Part shown: piece after piece, positions 6,278-13,122 of the stretch
Layout: each line of letters opens with the position of its first letter
How positions within the stretch are numbered: position 1 is the first letter of the stretch
NCBI GenBank assembly: GCA_030705665.1
Contig: JAUZQA010000045.1
Span: forward strand, 1 to 13,122
Source of the DNA: Bacillota bacterium
Lineage (GTDB): Bacteria; Bacillota; Bacilli; Bacillales_B; DSM-18226
Direction of reading: 5' to 3'
Length of the DNA: 13,122 nt
Notes under the pieces: generated by a model
Seen by the model: only the letters and a program-made list of their open reading frames with translations
Database searches by the model: none
What the model was told of the DNA's origin: nothing
Position numbers and translations under genes: made by a program

Positions 6278-7378
6278 ATGGATATCAAAGAAAAGGTTAA
6301 ACAACTCCCATCTTCTCCAGGTGTTTATTTAATGAAAGATTCTTTTGGAAGCATACTGTATGTAGGAAAGTCGAAAAATTTAAAGAGCAGGGTACAAACT
6401 TACTTTCAAAACTCTAAAAATCATTCAAAAAAGGTTGATAAGTTAGTACATCATTTAAAGGATTTTGACTTTATTGTAACGGATACAGAGTTCGAAGCTT
6501 TTATGCTCGAATGCAAATTAATTAAAGAATATCAACCGCTCTACAATAAGTTGATGAAAAATCCTAAATCGTATACATATATTAGAATCCATATGAGAAA
6601 AGGGATGGAACTAGCTTCTGAAATGAATAAGAATGACAATGAGAATAACTTTTACTTTGGACCTTACACAAGTAAAAGTACGGCAGAAAAAGCATTACAA
6701 GGGTTGAAAGACTTTTTTAAAATAAACTGTAATCATCCATCTGGTAACAAGCCCTGTTTAAACTACTCTCTTGGTATGTGTATTGGCATGTGTTTTGAAA
6801 GTTCAGCATTGGTGCAATATCGCCATATCATAAATAGAATCATTCATTTACTTGAAGGCAGTGATGAGGGTGTCCTTGAAGAAATGAAGCAACAAATGAA
6901 AAATGCCTCAGAGAGCTATGATTTTGAAAGGGCAGTTAAGATTAGAGATTATATTGATTCAATCAATTCTCTGTTAAACAAAGAAAAGGTAATTGAATTT
7001 ACGAAAGATAATAAGAATATCGTTATGATAGAACCGTTAAATGAAAGCTTGATAAAACTCTTTCTCATTAAAGGAAACAAAGTACTTTTTAGCGAAAAGG
7101 CAGATTTATTCGAGCCGCTTGCTGATTGGGTTAAGATAAAAATTTTAGACTACTTTAACATCGATTCCCACCCATCGACAATGGAATTAGGTAAAGATCA
7201 TATAGACGAAGCACAAATAGTCTATAGCTATTTGAAGAATGCATCATGTAAATATTTGATAATTCCTGAAAAATGGCTTTTTGCCAAAAATCATTACAAA
7301 ATTAACAAAGCTTTAAACAAACTTCTAAAAGATCCAACTTTGTTAGGAAAACACGAATGCGTAAACGTGGATGGCTGA
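6278..7378 (+). CDS. Short UvrC-like GIY-YIG endonuclease lacking the C-terminal nuclease half
   Basis: A 366-residue protein like the N-terminal half of excinuclease subunit UvrC. The GIY-YIG nuclease domain (about 12-92) has PGVYLM, ILYVGKSKNLKSRV and EAFMLECKLIKEYQPLYN, so the expected active-site residues Tyr17, Tyr28, Arg38, Glu78 and Asn90 are present. Next is FYFGPYTSKSTAEKAL. Cysteines 151, 160, 168 and 172 (PCLNYSLGMCIGMC) correspond to the Cys cluster that binds Fe-S in UvrC. A UVR motif for UvrB contact follows (about 200-238). The rest matches the UvrC linker region and stops before the RNase H-like 5' nuclease and the helix-hairpin-helix pair; full UvrC is about 600 residues. By analogy with E. 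coli Cho it could make the 3' incision next to lesions, but Cho lacks the UVR motif. The ATG has GTGGAG about 5 nt upstream. Confidence 0.88.
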   Translation: MDIKEKVKQLPSSPGVYLMKDSFGSILYVGKSKNLKSRVQTYFQNSKNHSKKVDKLVHHLKDFDFIVTDTEFEAFMLECKLIKEYQPLYNKLMKNPKSYTYIRIHMRKGMELASEMNKNDNENNFYFGPYTSKSTAEKALQGLKDFFKINCNHPSGNKPCLNYSLGMCIGMCFESSALVQYRHIINRIIHLLEGSDEGVLEEMKQQMKNASESYDFERAVKIRDYIDSINSLLNKEKVIEFTKDNKNIVMIEPLNESLIKLFLIKGNKVLFSEKADLFEPLADWVKIKILDYFNIDSHPSTMELGKDHIDEAQIVYSYLKNASCKYLIIPEKWLFAKNHYKINKALNKLLKDPTLLGKHECVNVDG

Positions 7379-7452
7379 AAGTTTCACTGTATTACTACAC
7401 ACCTGGATATCCTAAACGCTAACATCATCCTAATGTGTGCATGGCATACGAA

Positions 7453-7495
7453 AAAAACGCAAGAATATTTCGTTGTGAAATATTCTTGCGTTTTT
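7453..7495. terminator. Bidirectional terminator between UvrC-like gene and ABA-sandwich gene
   Basis: A perfect 19-bp stem has arms at 7453-7471 and 7477-7495 (core CGCAAGAATATTTC) around a GTTGT loop, with T runs on both strands. It lies between convergent genes, 75 bp past the UvrC-like stop and 6 bp before the stop of the minus-strand gene. Confidence 0.93.
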
Positions 7496-7500
7496 CTATT

Positions 7501-7824
7501 TTAGCATAATTGCTGCCAAACTCTTGAAGAATTCGTTACAGAATGTTTTTCAATAAGCGAATAGGCTGCATTTGTAATTGCTTGCGATAATGTTTCACCA
7601 GTTCCTTTTACTTCGTTAAAACTAACCTCTGATTCCCCATTTGTTTGAAAAGTAAAACCAAACTGTTCTAATTTTTGTACGATTAGCATGGCATGCCCAA
7701 GGTTATGCTCAGGTTGAAATTCAGAATCTTGAATGAATACACCTTTTTCACTATCATACCATCTATCCCATCGGTTTAATGCCCAACCTAGTATTCTACG
7801 AGCGATTGAATCAGTTTTATTCAT
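7501..7824 (-). CDS. Phage ABA sandwich domain protein (BC1872-like)
   Basis: A 107-residue soluble protein that I recognise, from memory of the family, as a BC1872-type phage ABA sandwich domain protein. These occur in Bacillus prophages and as single chromosomal copies, and their function is unknown. Visible marks are the N-terminal ARRILGWALNRWDRWYD, the middle FQPEHNLGHAMLIVQKLEQFGF, and a C-terminal GTGETLSQAITNAAYSLIE helix. No signal peptide, membrane segment or catalytic motif is seen. The ATG at 7824 has AAAGGGG (7840-7834) 9 nt upstream. Two similar promoters lie upstream on the minus strand. It is the only phage-type gene here and lies next to the small gene and PglX, hinting that this stretch was acquired, but it may simply be a domesticated gene. 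Confidence 0.75.
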   Translation of the reverse strand: MNKTDSIARRILGWALNRWDRWYDSEKGVFIQDSEFQPEHNLGHAMLIVQKLEQFGFTFQTNGESEVSFNEVKGTGETLSQAITNAAYSLIEKHSVTNSSRVWQQLC

Positions 7825-7857
7825 ATCTATTTGCCCCTTTTCTTGGAAAATTTATTT

Positions 7858-7917
7858 ATTATATAACAGTTGTAATTGATTGTTTATATTATATAACACA
7901 GATTCGAAAATCGACAA
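7858..7917 (-). promoter_or_regulatory. Tandem promoters of the ABA-sandwich gene within a 30-bp spaced repeat
   Basis: On the minus strand, TTGTCG (7917-7912), 18 bp, TATAAT (7893-7888) form the distal candidate. TAAACA (7886-7881), 17 bp, TATAAT (7863-7858) form the proximal one. The two -10 regions belong to an identical 11-nt repeat, ATTATATAACA on the plus strand, at 7858 and 7888. Confidence 0.5.
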
Positions 7918-7926
7918 CCCCTTTTG

Positions 7927-7986
7927 TAGATTTTTTCAAATATTTTTTTAATATAGATTTTTTCACTTTTTCACATGTGAAAAAGT
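7927..7986. repeat. 12-bp direct repeat plus 22-bp perfect palindrome in AT-rich gap
   Basis: TAGATTTTTTCA occurs exactly at 7927-7938 and 7954-7965. The second copy abuts a perfect 22-bp palindrome (7965-7986) with half-site ACTTTTTCACA and centre CACATGTG. There is no T run after it on either strand, so it does not look like a terminator; an operator is more likely. The 218-bp gap 7825-8042 also holds the minus-strand promoters; I see no gene in it. Confidence 0.6.
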
Positions 7987-8078
7987 CTTTCAGGATTCCG
8001 TTTATGAAAACAAATGATTATCTTAATGGATAAAAGCCAAGAATGAGGAAAGGAATTTATTATAATGAGGTGAACGGT

Positions 8079-8252
8079 TTGAAAGACCCCTTTGAGTACT
8101 CACAAATTTTATATAACCAAGCGATTTTGTATTTAGAAACAAAATGGAACCGCCAATTAAATGATCACGAACGGCATGTGCTGATTGAAGGCTATCGCTT
8201 TGGCAGAATGATTGAAGCAGAAGACGAAATCAAAATCATCTTTACCAAATGA
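8079..8252 (+). CDS. 57-residue hypothetical protein upstream of pglX
   Basis: A small soluble protein of unknown function, rich in charged and aromatic residues and probably all helical: M-KDPFEYSQILYNQAI, then LYLETKWNRQLNDHERHV and IEGYRFGRMIEAEDEIK. The start is chosen as TTG at 8079, because GAGGTG (8067-8072) precedes it at proper spacing (8 nt from GAGG). The frame is also open from an ATG at 8043, which would add 12 residues but has no ribosome binding site. It ends 84 bp before pglX on the same strand with no terminator between, so the two may be cotranscribed. No helix-turn-helix, toxin or antitoxin signature is evident. Shortness and the lack of a family match are the main uncertainty. 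Confidence 0.62.
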   Translation: MKDPFEYSQILYNQAILYLETKWNRQLNDHERHVLIEGYRFGRMIEAEDEIKIIFTK

Positions 8253-8336
8253 TGATAAAATGAATCTGTATTCTTCATGTCAGTCTAATATTTAGAAATA
8301 GTGATTGGATCAACCTTATTAGCGGGAGATGTATGG

Positions 8337-11300
8337 ATGAATAAATCCTCACTGAAAACCTTTGCGGCAAATGCAAGAAAAGAATTGTTGAAAAAAATTG
8401 AAGCAAAGGCAATGAAAATTGGAATATCCGAAAATGCAAATAAAAAAGTAGATATTGAAAATTCAAAAATTCTTCAAGGAAGGCAGCTATCGAAAGGAGA
8501 AAAAATCCAAAGAGACAAATTAATTGAACGGATCAAACAAATTGGTTTTTACCAAGTTATCGAGGAAGTTTCGTATACCTGGTTTAACCGACTTACTGCA
8601 TTACGCTTTATGGAAGTCAATGATTATCTGCCAACTGGTGTTAGGGTACTTTCCTCTGCAAATCCAAATAGTGCGGACCCTGATATGATTAGTAAGGCAT
8701 TGGAGCTGGATTTAGATATTGATAAAGAGTACGTTTACGAACTGAAGTTAAATAATAAAACAGAGGAGCTATTTAAGTACCTGGTCATACGGCATTGTAA
8801 TTGTCTGAATACTTATCTTCCATTTATGTTTGATAGGTTTGATGATTATACAGAGATTCTTTTTCCAGAAGGGTTACTAGCAAGAGATTCATTTATCCGT
8901 GCAATGACCGACAACGACATATTTCCGGAAGATCAGTGGCGGAAGGTAGAGTTGATTGGCTGGCTTTATCAATACTATATTTCTGAAGAGAAAGATCGCG
9001 TGATCCAAGCGAAAAAAAAATATAATACCGAAGAAATCCCGTTAGTAACACAGCTATTCACACCTGAGTGGATCGTACGGTATATGGTGCAGAATTCTCT
9101 TGGCCGCTATTGGGTGGAATCACATTCGGAACATAATGATTTAATAAAAGATTGGGACCTTTATCTTGAAGATCCAAAGCAAAAATCAGATTTTGAGGAA
9201 AAACTGGCTCCTTACATAAATAAAGAATTAAGGGTTGAGGATATCAAGTGTTTTGACCCTGCAATGGGAAGCGGGCATATCCTTGTCTATATGTTCGATG
9301 TATTGTATGAAATATACTGTAAATGCGGATACATAGAACGTGAAATTCCAAGGCTCATCATTGAAAATAACCTATATGGTCTGGATATTGATGATCGGGC
9401 ATTTCAACTCGCATGTTTTTCTGTCGTAATGAAGGCCCTTGAATATAACAGCCGCTTTTTAAGAAGTATTGATAGAGAAGGTTTGCAGCTGAATTTAGTT
9501 TCCATCCAAGAAACAAACAGCTTCCAGGAAGAAGATATCATCTATCTTTCGGGTGAAACCAGTGGAGCAAATTTCGATCTTATAAAAGAGTTTATCGAGC
9601 AATTTAAGGATGCAAAGACACTGGGTTCTTTAATAAAAGTTGACTCTTTTAATAAAGAATTTCTCAAAATGAGACTGGAGAGGATCCAGAGCCATCCCGC
9701 CAGTGACATATTCGAGGAGGAGAACCGAAAAAAAATCTTAGCCTTATTCCCAATTTTAATGAAACAAGCAGAGATAATGAATGGTATGTATCATATATTG
9801 GTTACAAATCCTCCCTATATGGGGAGTAAATATATGAATCCCGTTTTAATCAATCATATAAATGCACATTATCAAGAAAGTAAGGCAGACCTTTTTGTGG
9901 CTTTTATGGATTTATGTATGAAAAAGGTCATTCCGTCTGGTCATCTTGGGTTCTTAACACCGTTTGTTTGGATGTTTATAAGCTCCTATGAAATCTTTAG
10001 AGAGAAAATGGTGAAAGAAAAAACGATCAGCTCTTTGATTCAACTAGAATATAATGCCTTTCCAGAGGCTTGTGTGCCTGTTGCTTGTTTTACACTTAGG
10101 AATGATCATAATGCCCTAAAAGGTGTTTATATCAAACTATCGGAATTCAAAGGGAGCAATATACAACAGACAAAGGTTTTGGAGGCAATCCACCATCCGG
10201 ATGTTGATTATCGATATGTCACTGGTATGGAAAGGTATCAATTTATCCCTAAACATATTTTGGCCTATTGGGCATTTGACAGCTTAATTGAGGTGTTCAA
10301 AAATTCAAATCGGTTAGATCAATATGGTGTTGTTAAAAAAGGAATGAGTACTGCCAACGATCATTATTATTTAAAACTGTGGTATGAAGTAGATATGCAA
10401 AAAAGCGGTATCTTTGGATATGGAGATTCCGAGAAATGGTTTCCTATTACAAAAGGCGGAGGGTATCGAAGATGGTATGGTAATAATGAGTATGTTGTAA
10501 ATTGGGAAGATAATGGAGCAGAACTATTAAACGATAAAAAAGCGTATATCAGAAGCAAGGATTATTATTTCAAAGGTTTTTTAACATGGAGCTATATAAG
10601 CAGTTCAAATATTAGTTTTCGGGTTCAAGATGAGAAATATTTGAGTACGGCGGCAGGACCAATGATTTACTTTGAGAACGAAGCAGAAAAATTATTTTAT
10701 TTGGGCTTCCTTAATACAAAGGTTTGCCAAAATATTATTAATTTAATTGGAGGAGAAACCCTGACATATGAAATAGGGGAAGTTAGTGCTTTACCAATGA
10801 TCGAAGATATTACAGATACCCAAAAGGACCAAATTGTAGCCTTAGTAAAACAAAATATAGCTCTATGTAAGCTGGATTGGGATTCTAAAGAAACATCATG
10901 GGATTTTTGTAAGCATCCTTTTTTAGTACAAGCAATACCAACAAACACGTTAAAAACTGCAGCTGAAAATTGGCAAAAACAAGTTTATCTAAATATGCTT
11001 CAGTTAAAAGAAAATGAACAAAAAATAAACCAATTTTTTATTGAAAAATATGGACTAAAAGATGGACTCCAGTCTGAAGTAAGGAAGGAAAGCTTAGCGA
11101 TTAAAGAGGTAAATCCAACTGCAGTAGTAAAAGAATTTATCTCATATGCCGTCGGTTGTATGTTTGGGCGCTATTCGTTAGATGAAGAAGGACTCATTTT
11201 TGCAGGAGGAGAGTTTCAAACTGATAGATATATAACGTTTTCACCTGATAGGGATAATATCCTTCCGATCCTGCCTGGAGCATATTTTGAAAATGATATT

Positions 11301-11831
11301 GTCATAAGGCTTATAGAATTTGTCAGATTGACATATGGCGAAAAATATCTGGAAGAGAACCTCGACTATATCGCTAATTTACTTGAAAAGAAAAAAGAAG
11401 AAACAGCAAAAGAAACAATTAGAAGATTTTTATTAAATGACTTTTTTAAGGACCATGTACAACGATATAAAAAACGTCCTATCTATTGGTTATTTACTTC
11501 GGGCAGGCAAAAAGCATTTAACTGCCTCGTTTACATGCACCGTTACGACAAAACTACATTATCAAGAATACGCACGGATTACCTCCATGAATATCAAATT
11601 CGTATTGAAGCAGAAAGAAAGTCACTGCTTAATACGATGGAAGGCGACTCCACCGCAACAGAGATTAGCCTTTCAAAGAAAGCTTTAAAGGCATTAGAAA
11701 AAAAGATCGACGAGCTAAAAGAGTATGATGAATTATTACACCATATGGCTGATCAGCAAATAGAAATTGATTTAGATGATGGTGTCGAAATTAATTATGC
11801 CAAGTTCAAAGGTTTAGTCGTAAAAATATAA
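8337..11831 (+). CDS. pglX: BREX-1-type adenine-specific DNA methyltransferase PglX, solitary
   Basis: A full-length, 1164-residue N6-adenine methyltransferase. The N-terminus KTFAANARKELLKKIEAKA is typical of PglX. TPEWIVRYMVQNSLGRYW begins at 242, SAM-binding motif I DPAMGSGHILVY at 307, GLDIDDRAF at 348, and catalytic motif IV NPPYMGSKY at 491. Target recognition should lie in the following several hundred residues. Other family marks are YAVGCMFGRYSLDEEGL at about 937 and a C-terminal coiled region ending IDLDDGVEINYAKF. In BREX, PglX methylates the host recognition site and takes part in phage exclusion with BrxA, BrxB, BrxC, PglZ and BrxL; none of these is beside it here. No nuclease motif is seen. 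The ATG at 8337 has GGGAG 8 nt upstream; the GTG at 8301 has none. Lys226-228 are encoded by an A9 run. Confidence 0.93.
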   Translation: MNKSSLKTFAANARKELLKKIEAKAMKIGISENANKKVDIENSKILQGRQLSKGEKIQRDKLIERIKQIGFYQVIEEVSYTWFNRLTALRFMEVNDYLPTGVRVLSSANPNSADPDMISKALELDLDIDKEYVYELKLNNKTEELFKYLVIRHCNCLNTYLPFMFDRFDDYTEILFPEGLLARDSFIRAMTDNDIFPEDQWRKVELIGWLYQYYISEEKDRVIQAKKKYNTEEIPLVTQLFTPEWIVRYMVQNSLGRYWVESHSEHNDLIKDWDLYLEDPKQKSDFEEKLAPYINKELRVEDIKCFDPAMGSGHILVYMFDVLYEIYCKCGYIEREIPRLIIENNLYGLDIDDRAFQLACFSVVMKALEYNSRFLRSIDREGLQLNLVSIQETNSFQEEDIIYLSGETSGANFDLIKEFIEQFKDAKTLGSLIKVDSFNKEFLKMRLERIQSHPASDIFEEENRKKILALFPILMKQAEIMNGMYHILVTNPPYMGSKYMNPVLINHINAHYQESKADLFVAFMDLCMKKVIPSGHLGFLTPFVWMFISSYEIFREKMVKEKTISSLIQLEYNAFPEACVPVACFTLRNDHNALKGVYIKLSEFKGSNIQQTKVLEAIHHPDVDYRYVTGMERYQFIPKHILAYWAFDSLIEVFKNSNRLDQYGVVKKGMSTANDHYYLKLWYEVDMQKSGIFGYGDSEKWFPITKGGGYRRWYGNNEYVVNWEDNGAELLNDKKAYIRSKDYYFKGFLTWSYISSSNISFRVQDEKYLSTAAGPMIYFENEAEKLFYLGFLNTKVCQNIINLIGGETLTYEIGEVSALPMIEDITDTQKDQIVALVKQNIALCKLDWDSKETSWDFCKHPFLVQAIPTNTLKTAAENWQKQVYLNMLQLKENEQKINQFFIEKYGLKDGLQSEVRKESLAIKEVNPTAVVKEFISYAVGCMFGRYSLDEEGLIFAGGEFQTDRYITFSPDRDNILPILPGAYFENDIVIRLIEFVRLTYGEKYLEENLDYIANLLEKKKEETAKETIRRFLLNDFFKDHVQRYKKRPIYWLFTSGRQKAFNCLVYMHRYDKTTLSRIRTDYLHEYQIRIEAERKSLLNTMEGDSTATEISLSKKALKALEKKIDELKEYDELLHHMADQQIEIDLDDGVEINYAKFKGLVVKI

Positions 11832-11849
11832 TCATTCGGAAGAGAAACT

Positions 11850-11880
11850 AAAGAGAGTCGGTTTTGCCGATTCTCTTTTT
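11850..11880 (+). terminator. Terminator of pglX
   Basis: A 12-bp stem with one G-T pair has arms at 11850-11861 (AAAGAGAGTCGG) and 11867-11878, a TTTTG loop and a T tail. It starts 19 bp after the pglX stop and shows that no further gene is cotranscribed with pglX. Confidence 0.88.
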
Positions 11881-11935
11881 ATTTGCCTCTTTTTGAAATT
11901 CAGTAAAAGCACACTTTAATAGAATCTTTTTCTTA

Positions 11936-11964
11936 TTGTATGCAAATAATAACGTTGGCATAAT
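11936..11964 (+). promoter_or_regulatory. Candidate sigma-A promoter of the amino acid permease
   Basis: TTGTAT (11936-11941), 17 bp and CATAAT (11959-11964) would start a transcript about 28 nt before the ATG. No riboswitch or attenuator fits in so short a leader. Confidence 0.5.
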
Positions 11965-11998
11965 GCAAAAATACTTTGGTATAGGAGAAAAGTGAAAA

Positions 11999-13122
11999 AT
12001 GGAAAAGAACAAAAAAGGAATGACTGCCGGTCATCTTACCATGTTGGCCTTAGGAAGTGTCATTGGAGGATCCTTTTTCCTGGGGTCTTCAGTGGCTATA
12101 CATGCGGCAGGCCCGTCTATTTTAATATCGTATATTTTAGGAGGTATATTGGTTTATTTTATTCTTTATGCGCTGTCAGAAATGACTGTTGCAAATCCAA
12201 ATGTTGGTTCATTTAGCAGTTATGCAGCACAGCAGCTTGGCCCTGGAACAGGATTTGTTGTTGGCTGGCTCTATTGGGCTGGAACCGTTATCTCGATGTC
12301 AAGTGAGGGGACTGCGATCTCGATTCTTGTACGGAATTGGTTTCCGCATGTATCAATTGGGATACTGGGAAGTTTAATTATCATTGGGGTTACCTTACTT
12401 AATCTTTTAGGTGCTAATAAGCTGGGAAAGCTGGAAAGCAGCTTATCAGCTATTAAGATATTTGCTATTATTTTCTTTATTCTTGCTGCTTTCGTGTTAA
12501 TCTTTGGCATCTTTCCAGGTGCAAACGCTATTGGGGCTGGAGAACTGGTAAAGGAACCTTTAATGCCTGGTGGGATAAAGGGGATTGCAGGAAGTATGCT
12601 GCTCGTAGTTTTTGCCTATGCCGGTTTTGAAATCATCGGACTTGCTGCTTCAGAAGTGGAGAACCCAACAGTAACGATTCCAAAAGCCATTCGAAATACC
12701 GTCATTTCACTCACTGGATTATATATCCTTTATGCTTTAGTACTGCTGCCGCTGATCCCAACGTCGTCTCTTTATGAAGGTAAAAGCCCAATGGTTGCTT
12801 CTCTCAACAGATGGGGAATTACCTGGGCTGGTTCGGTTATCAATCTGGTGTTAATATCTGCGAGCCTCTCGGCAATGCTGGCAGCCATCTTCGGCCTAGG
12901 AAGAATGATCAGATCACTTGAAAATGAAGGACACGCACCCAAGTGGCTTAATGACCAGAGAGAAGTACCGTATCGGGGGATCTTATTTTCTGGCATTGCC
13001 ATGCTTTTGGGATTAGGATTCGGTCTTTTGTTTCCAAGGGTTTATTTGGTTTTGATAACAACCAGCGGTTTCACATTAATTTTTACATACGCGGTAATCA
13101 TGGCAAGTCATATCCGATTTCG
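11999..13122 (+). CDS. Amino acid permease, APC superfamily, 5' part
   Basis: The frame is open from ATG at 11999 to the end of the window, giving 374 residues of a protein that is probably about 430-480 long. It is a proton-coupled amino acid transporter of the APC superfamily. The first transmembrane helix carries the broken-helix substrate motif in LALGSVIGGSFFLG (about 16-29). EMTVANPNVGSFSSYA (61-76) lies in the second to third helix region. GFEIIGLAASEVENPTVTIPKAI (about 209-231) and GRMIRSLENEGHAPKWL (301-317) are conserved loops of the family. About nine to ten helices are visible. Substrate specificity cannot be read from the sequence. AGGAG at 11983-11987 lies 11 nt before the ATG, slightly long. 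The gene is separated from pglX by a terminator and has its own promoter. Confidence 0.9.
   Translation, partial: MEKNKKGMTAGHLTMLALGSVIGGSFFLGSSVAIHAAGPSILISYILGGILVYFILYALSEMTVANPNVGSFSSYAAQQLGPGTGFVVGWLYWAGTVISMSSEGTAISILVRNWFPHVSIGILGSLIIIGVTLLNLLGANKLGKLESSLSAIKIFAIIFFILAAFVLIFGIFPGANAIGAGELVKEPLMPGGIKGIAGSMLLVVFAYAGFEIIGLAASEVENPTVTIPKAIRNTVISLTGLYILYALVLLPLIPTSSLYEGKSPMVASLNRWGITWAGSVINLVLISASLSAMLAAIFGLGRMIRSLENEGHAPKWLNDQREVPYRGILFSGIAMLLGLGFGLLFPRVYLVLITTSGFTLIFTYAVIMASHIRF

Noticed and set aside
7965..7986. Perfect palindrome as a transcription terminator
   Set aside because: No U-tract follows the stem on either strand and it is not at a gene end; reported instead as an operator-like site.
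7779..8033. Plus-strand 84-codon frame across the AT-rich gap
   Set aside because: It starts inside the ABA-sandwich gene on the other strand, has no ribosome binding site, and its Phe/Tyr-rich product reflects AT-rich DNA with repeats and promoters.
8061..8066. TATAAT as -10 of the small gene
   Set aside because: It is only 12 nt before the TTG start, so a transcript from it would lack the ribosome binding site at 8067-8072, and there is no -35.
8301..8336. Upstream GTG start for pglX, adding 12 residues
   Set aside because: No ribosome binding site precedes it, whereas ATG 8337 has GGGAG at ideal spacing and gives the typical PglX N-terminus.
11992..12216. GTG-started frame at the permease start
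   Set aside because: It is an out-of-frame shadow; the permease frame from ATG 11999 has clear APC family motifs to the end of the window.

Overview
The window looks like a chromosomal segment of a low-GC Gram-positive spore-former of the Bacillaceae (Bacillus or Neobacillus type). This rests on AT-rich DNA, strong AGGAGG-type ribosome binding sites, TTG starts, sigma-A-like promoters, U-tailed hairpin terminators at most gene ends, and the gene families present (YcxB, NhaC, TRAP, OmpR/EnvZ-type pair, phage ABA-sandwich protein). No rRNA, tRNA, CRISPR array or insertion sequence was seen.

Layout. Positions 1-585 hold the 3' end of a TRAP transporter large permease (+), facing an NhaC-family Na+/H+ antiporter (-, 712-2220) across a shared hairpin. 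Upstream of the antiporter is a YcxB-family membrane protein (-, 2374-2877). Divergent from it is a secreted protein built of six exact-length 28-residue repeats (+, 3090-3830). This faces a sensor kinase/response regulator operon (-, 6074 to 3862; the genes overlap by 4 bp). Divergent from the regulator is a short UvrC-like GIY-YIG protein (+, 6278-7378). It has the N-terminal half of UvrC, including the cysteine cluster, but not the RNase H-like nuclease half. Next come a phage ABA-sandwich protein (-, 7501-7824), a structured AT-rich gap, a 57-residue orphan protein (+, 8079-8252), a full-length BREX-type adenine methyltransferase PglX (+, 8337-11831) with its own terminator, and the 5' part of an amino acid permease (+, from 11999).

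Main points. (1) The gap between the response regulator and the UvrC-like gene carries TTCAG boxes at exact 11-bp steps, arranged in the same way in front of both divergent -10 elements. I infer that the regulator controls both its own operon and the UvrC-like nuclease. (2) PglX stands alone: no brxA, brxB, brxC, pglZ or brxL lies on either side. It sits with a phage-type gene and an unknown small gene between strong terminators, which suggests an orphan m6A methyltransferase or a relic or variant of a defence system. (3) The secreted repeat protein has TTAACA/TGTTAA direct repeats in 11-bp phase upstream of its promoter, as expected for PhoP- or WalR-type control. The transport genes at both ends look ordinary.
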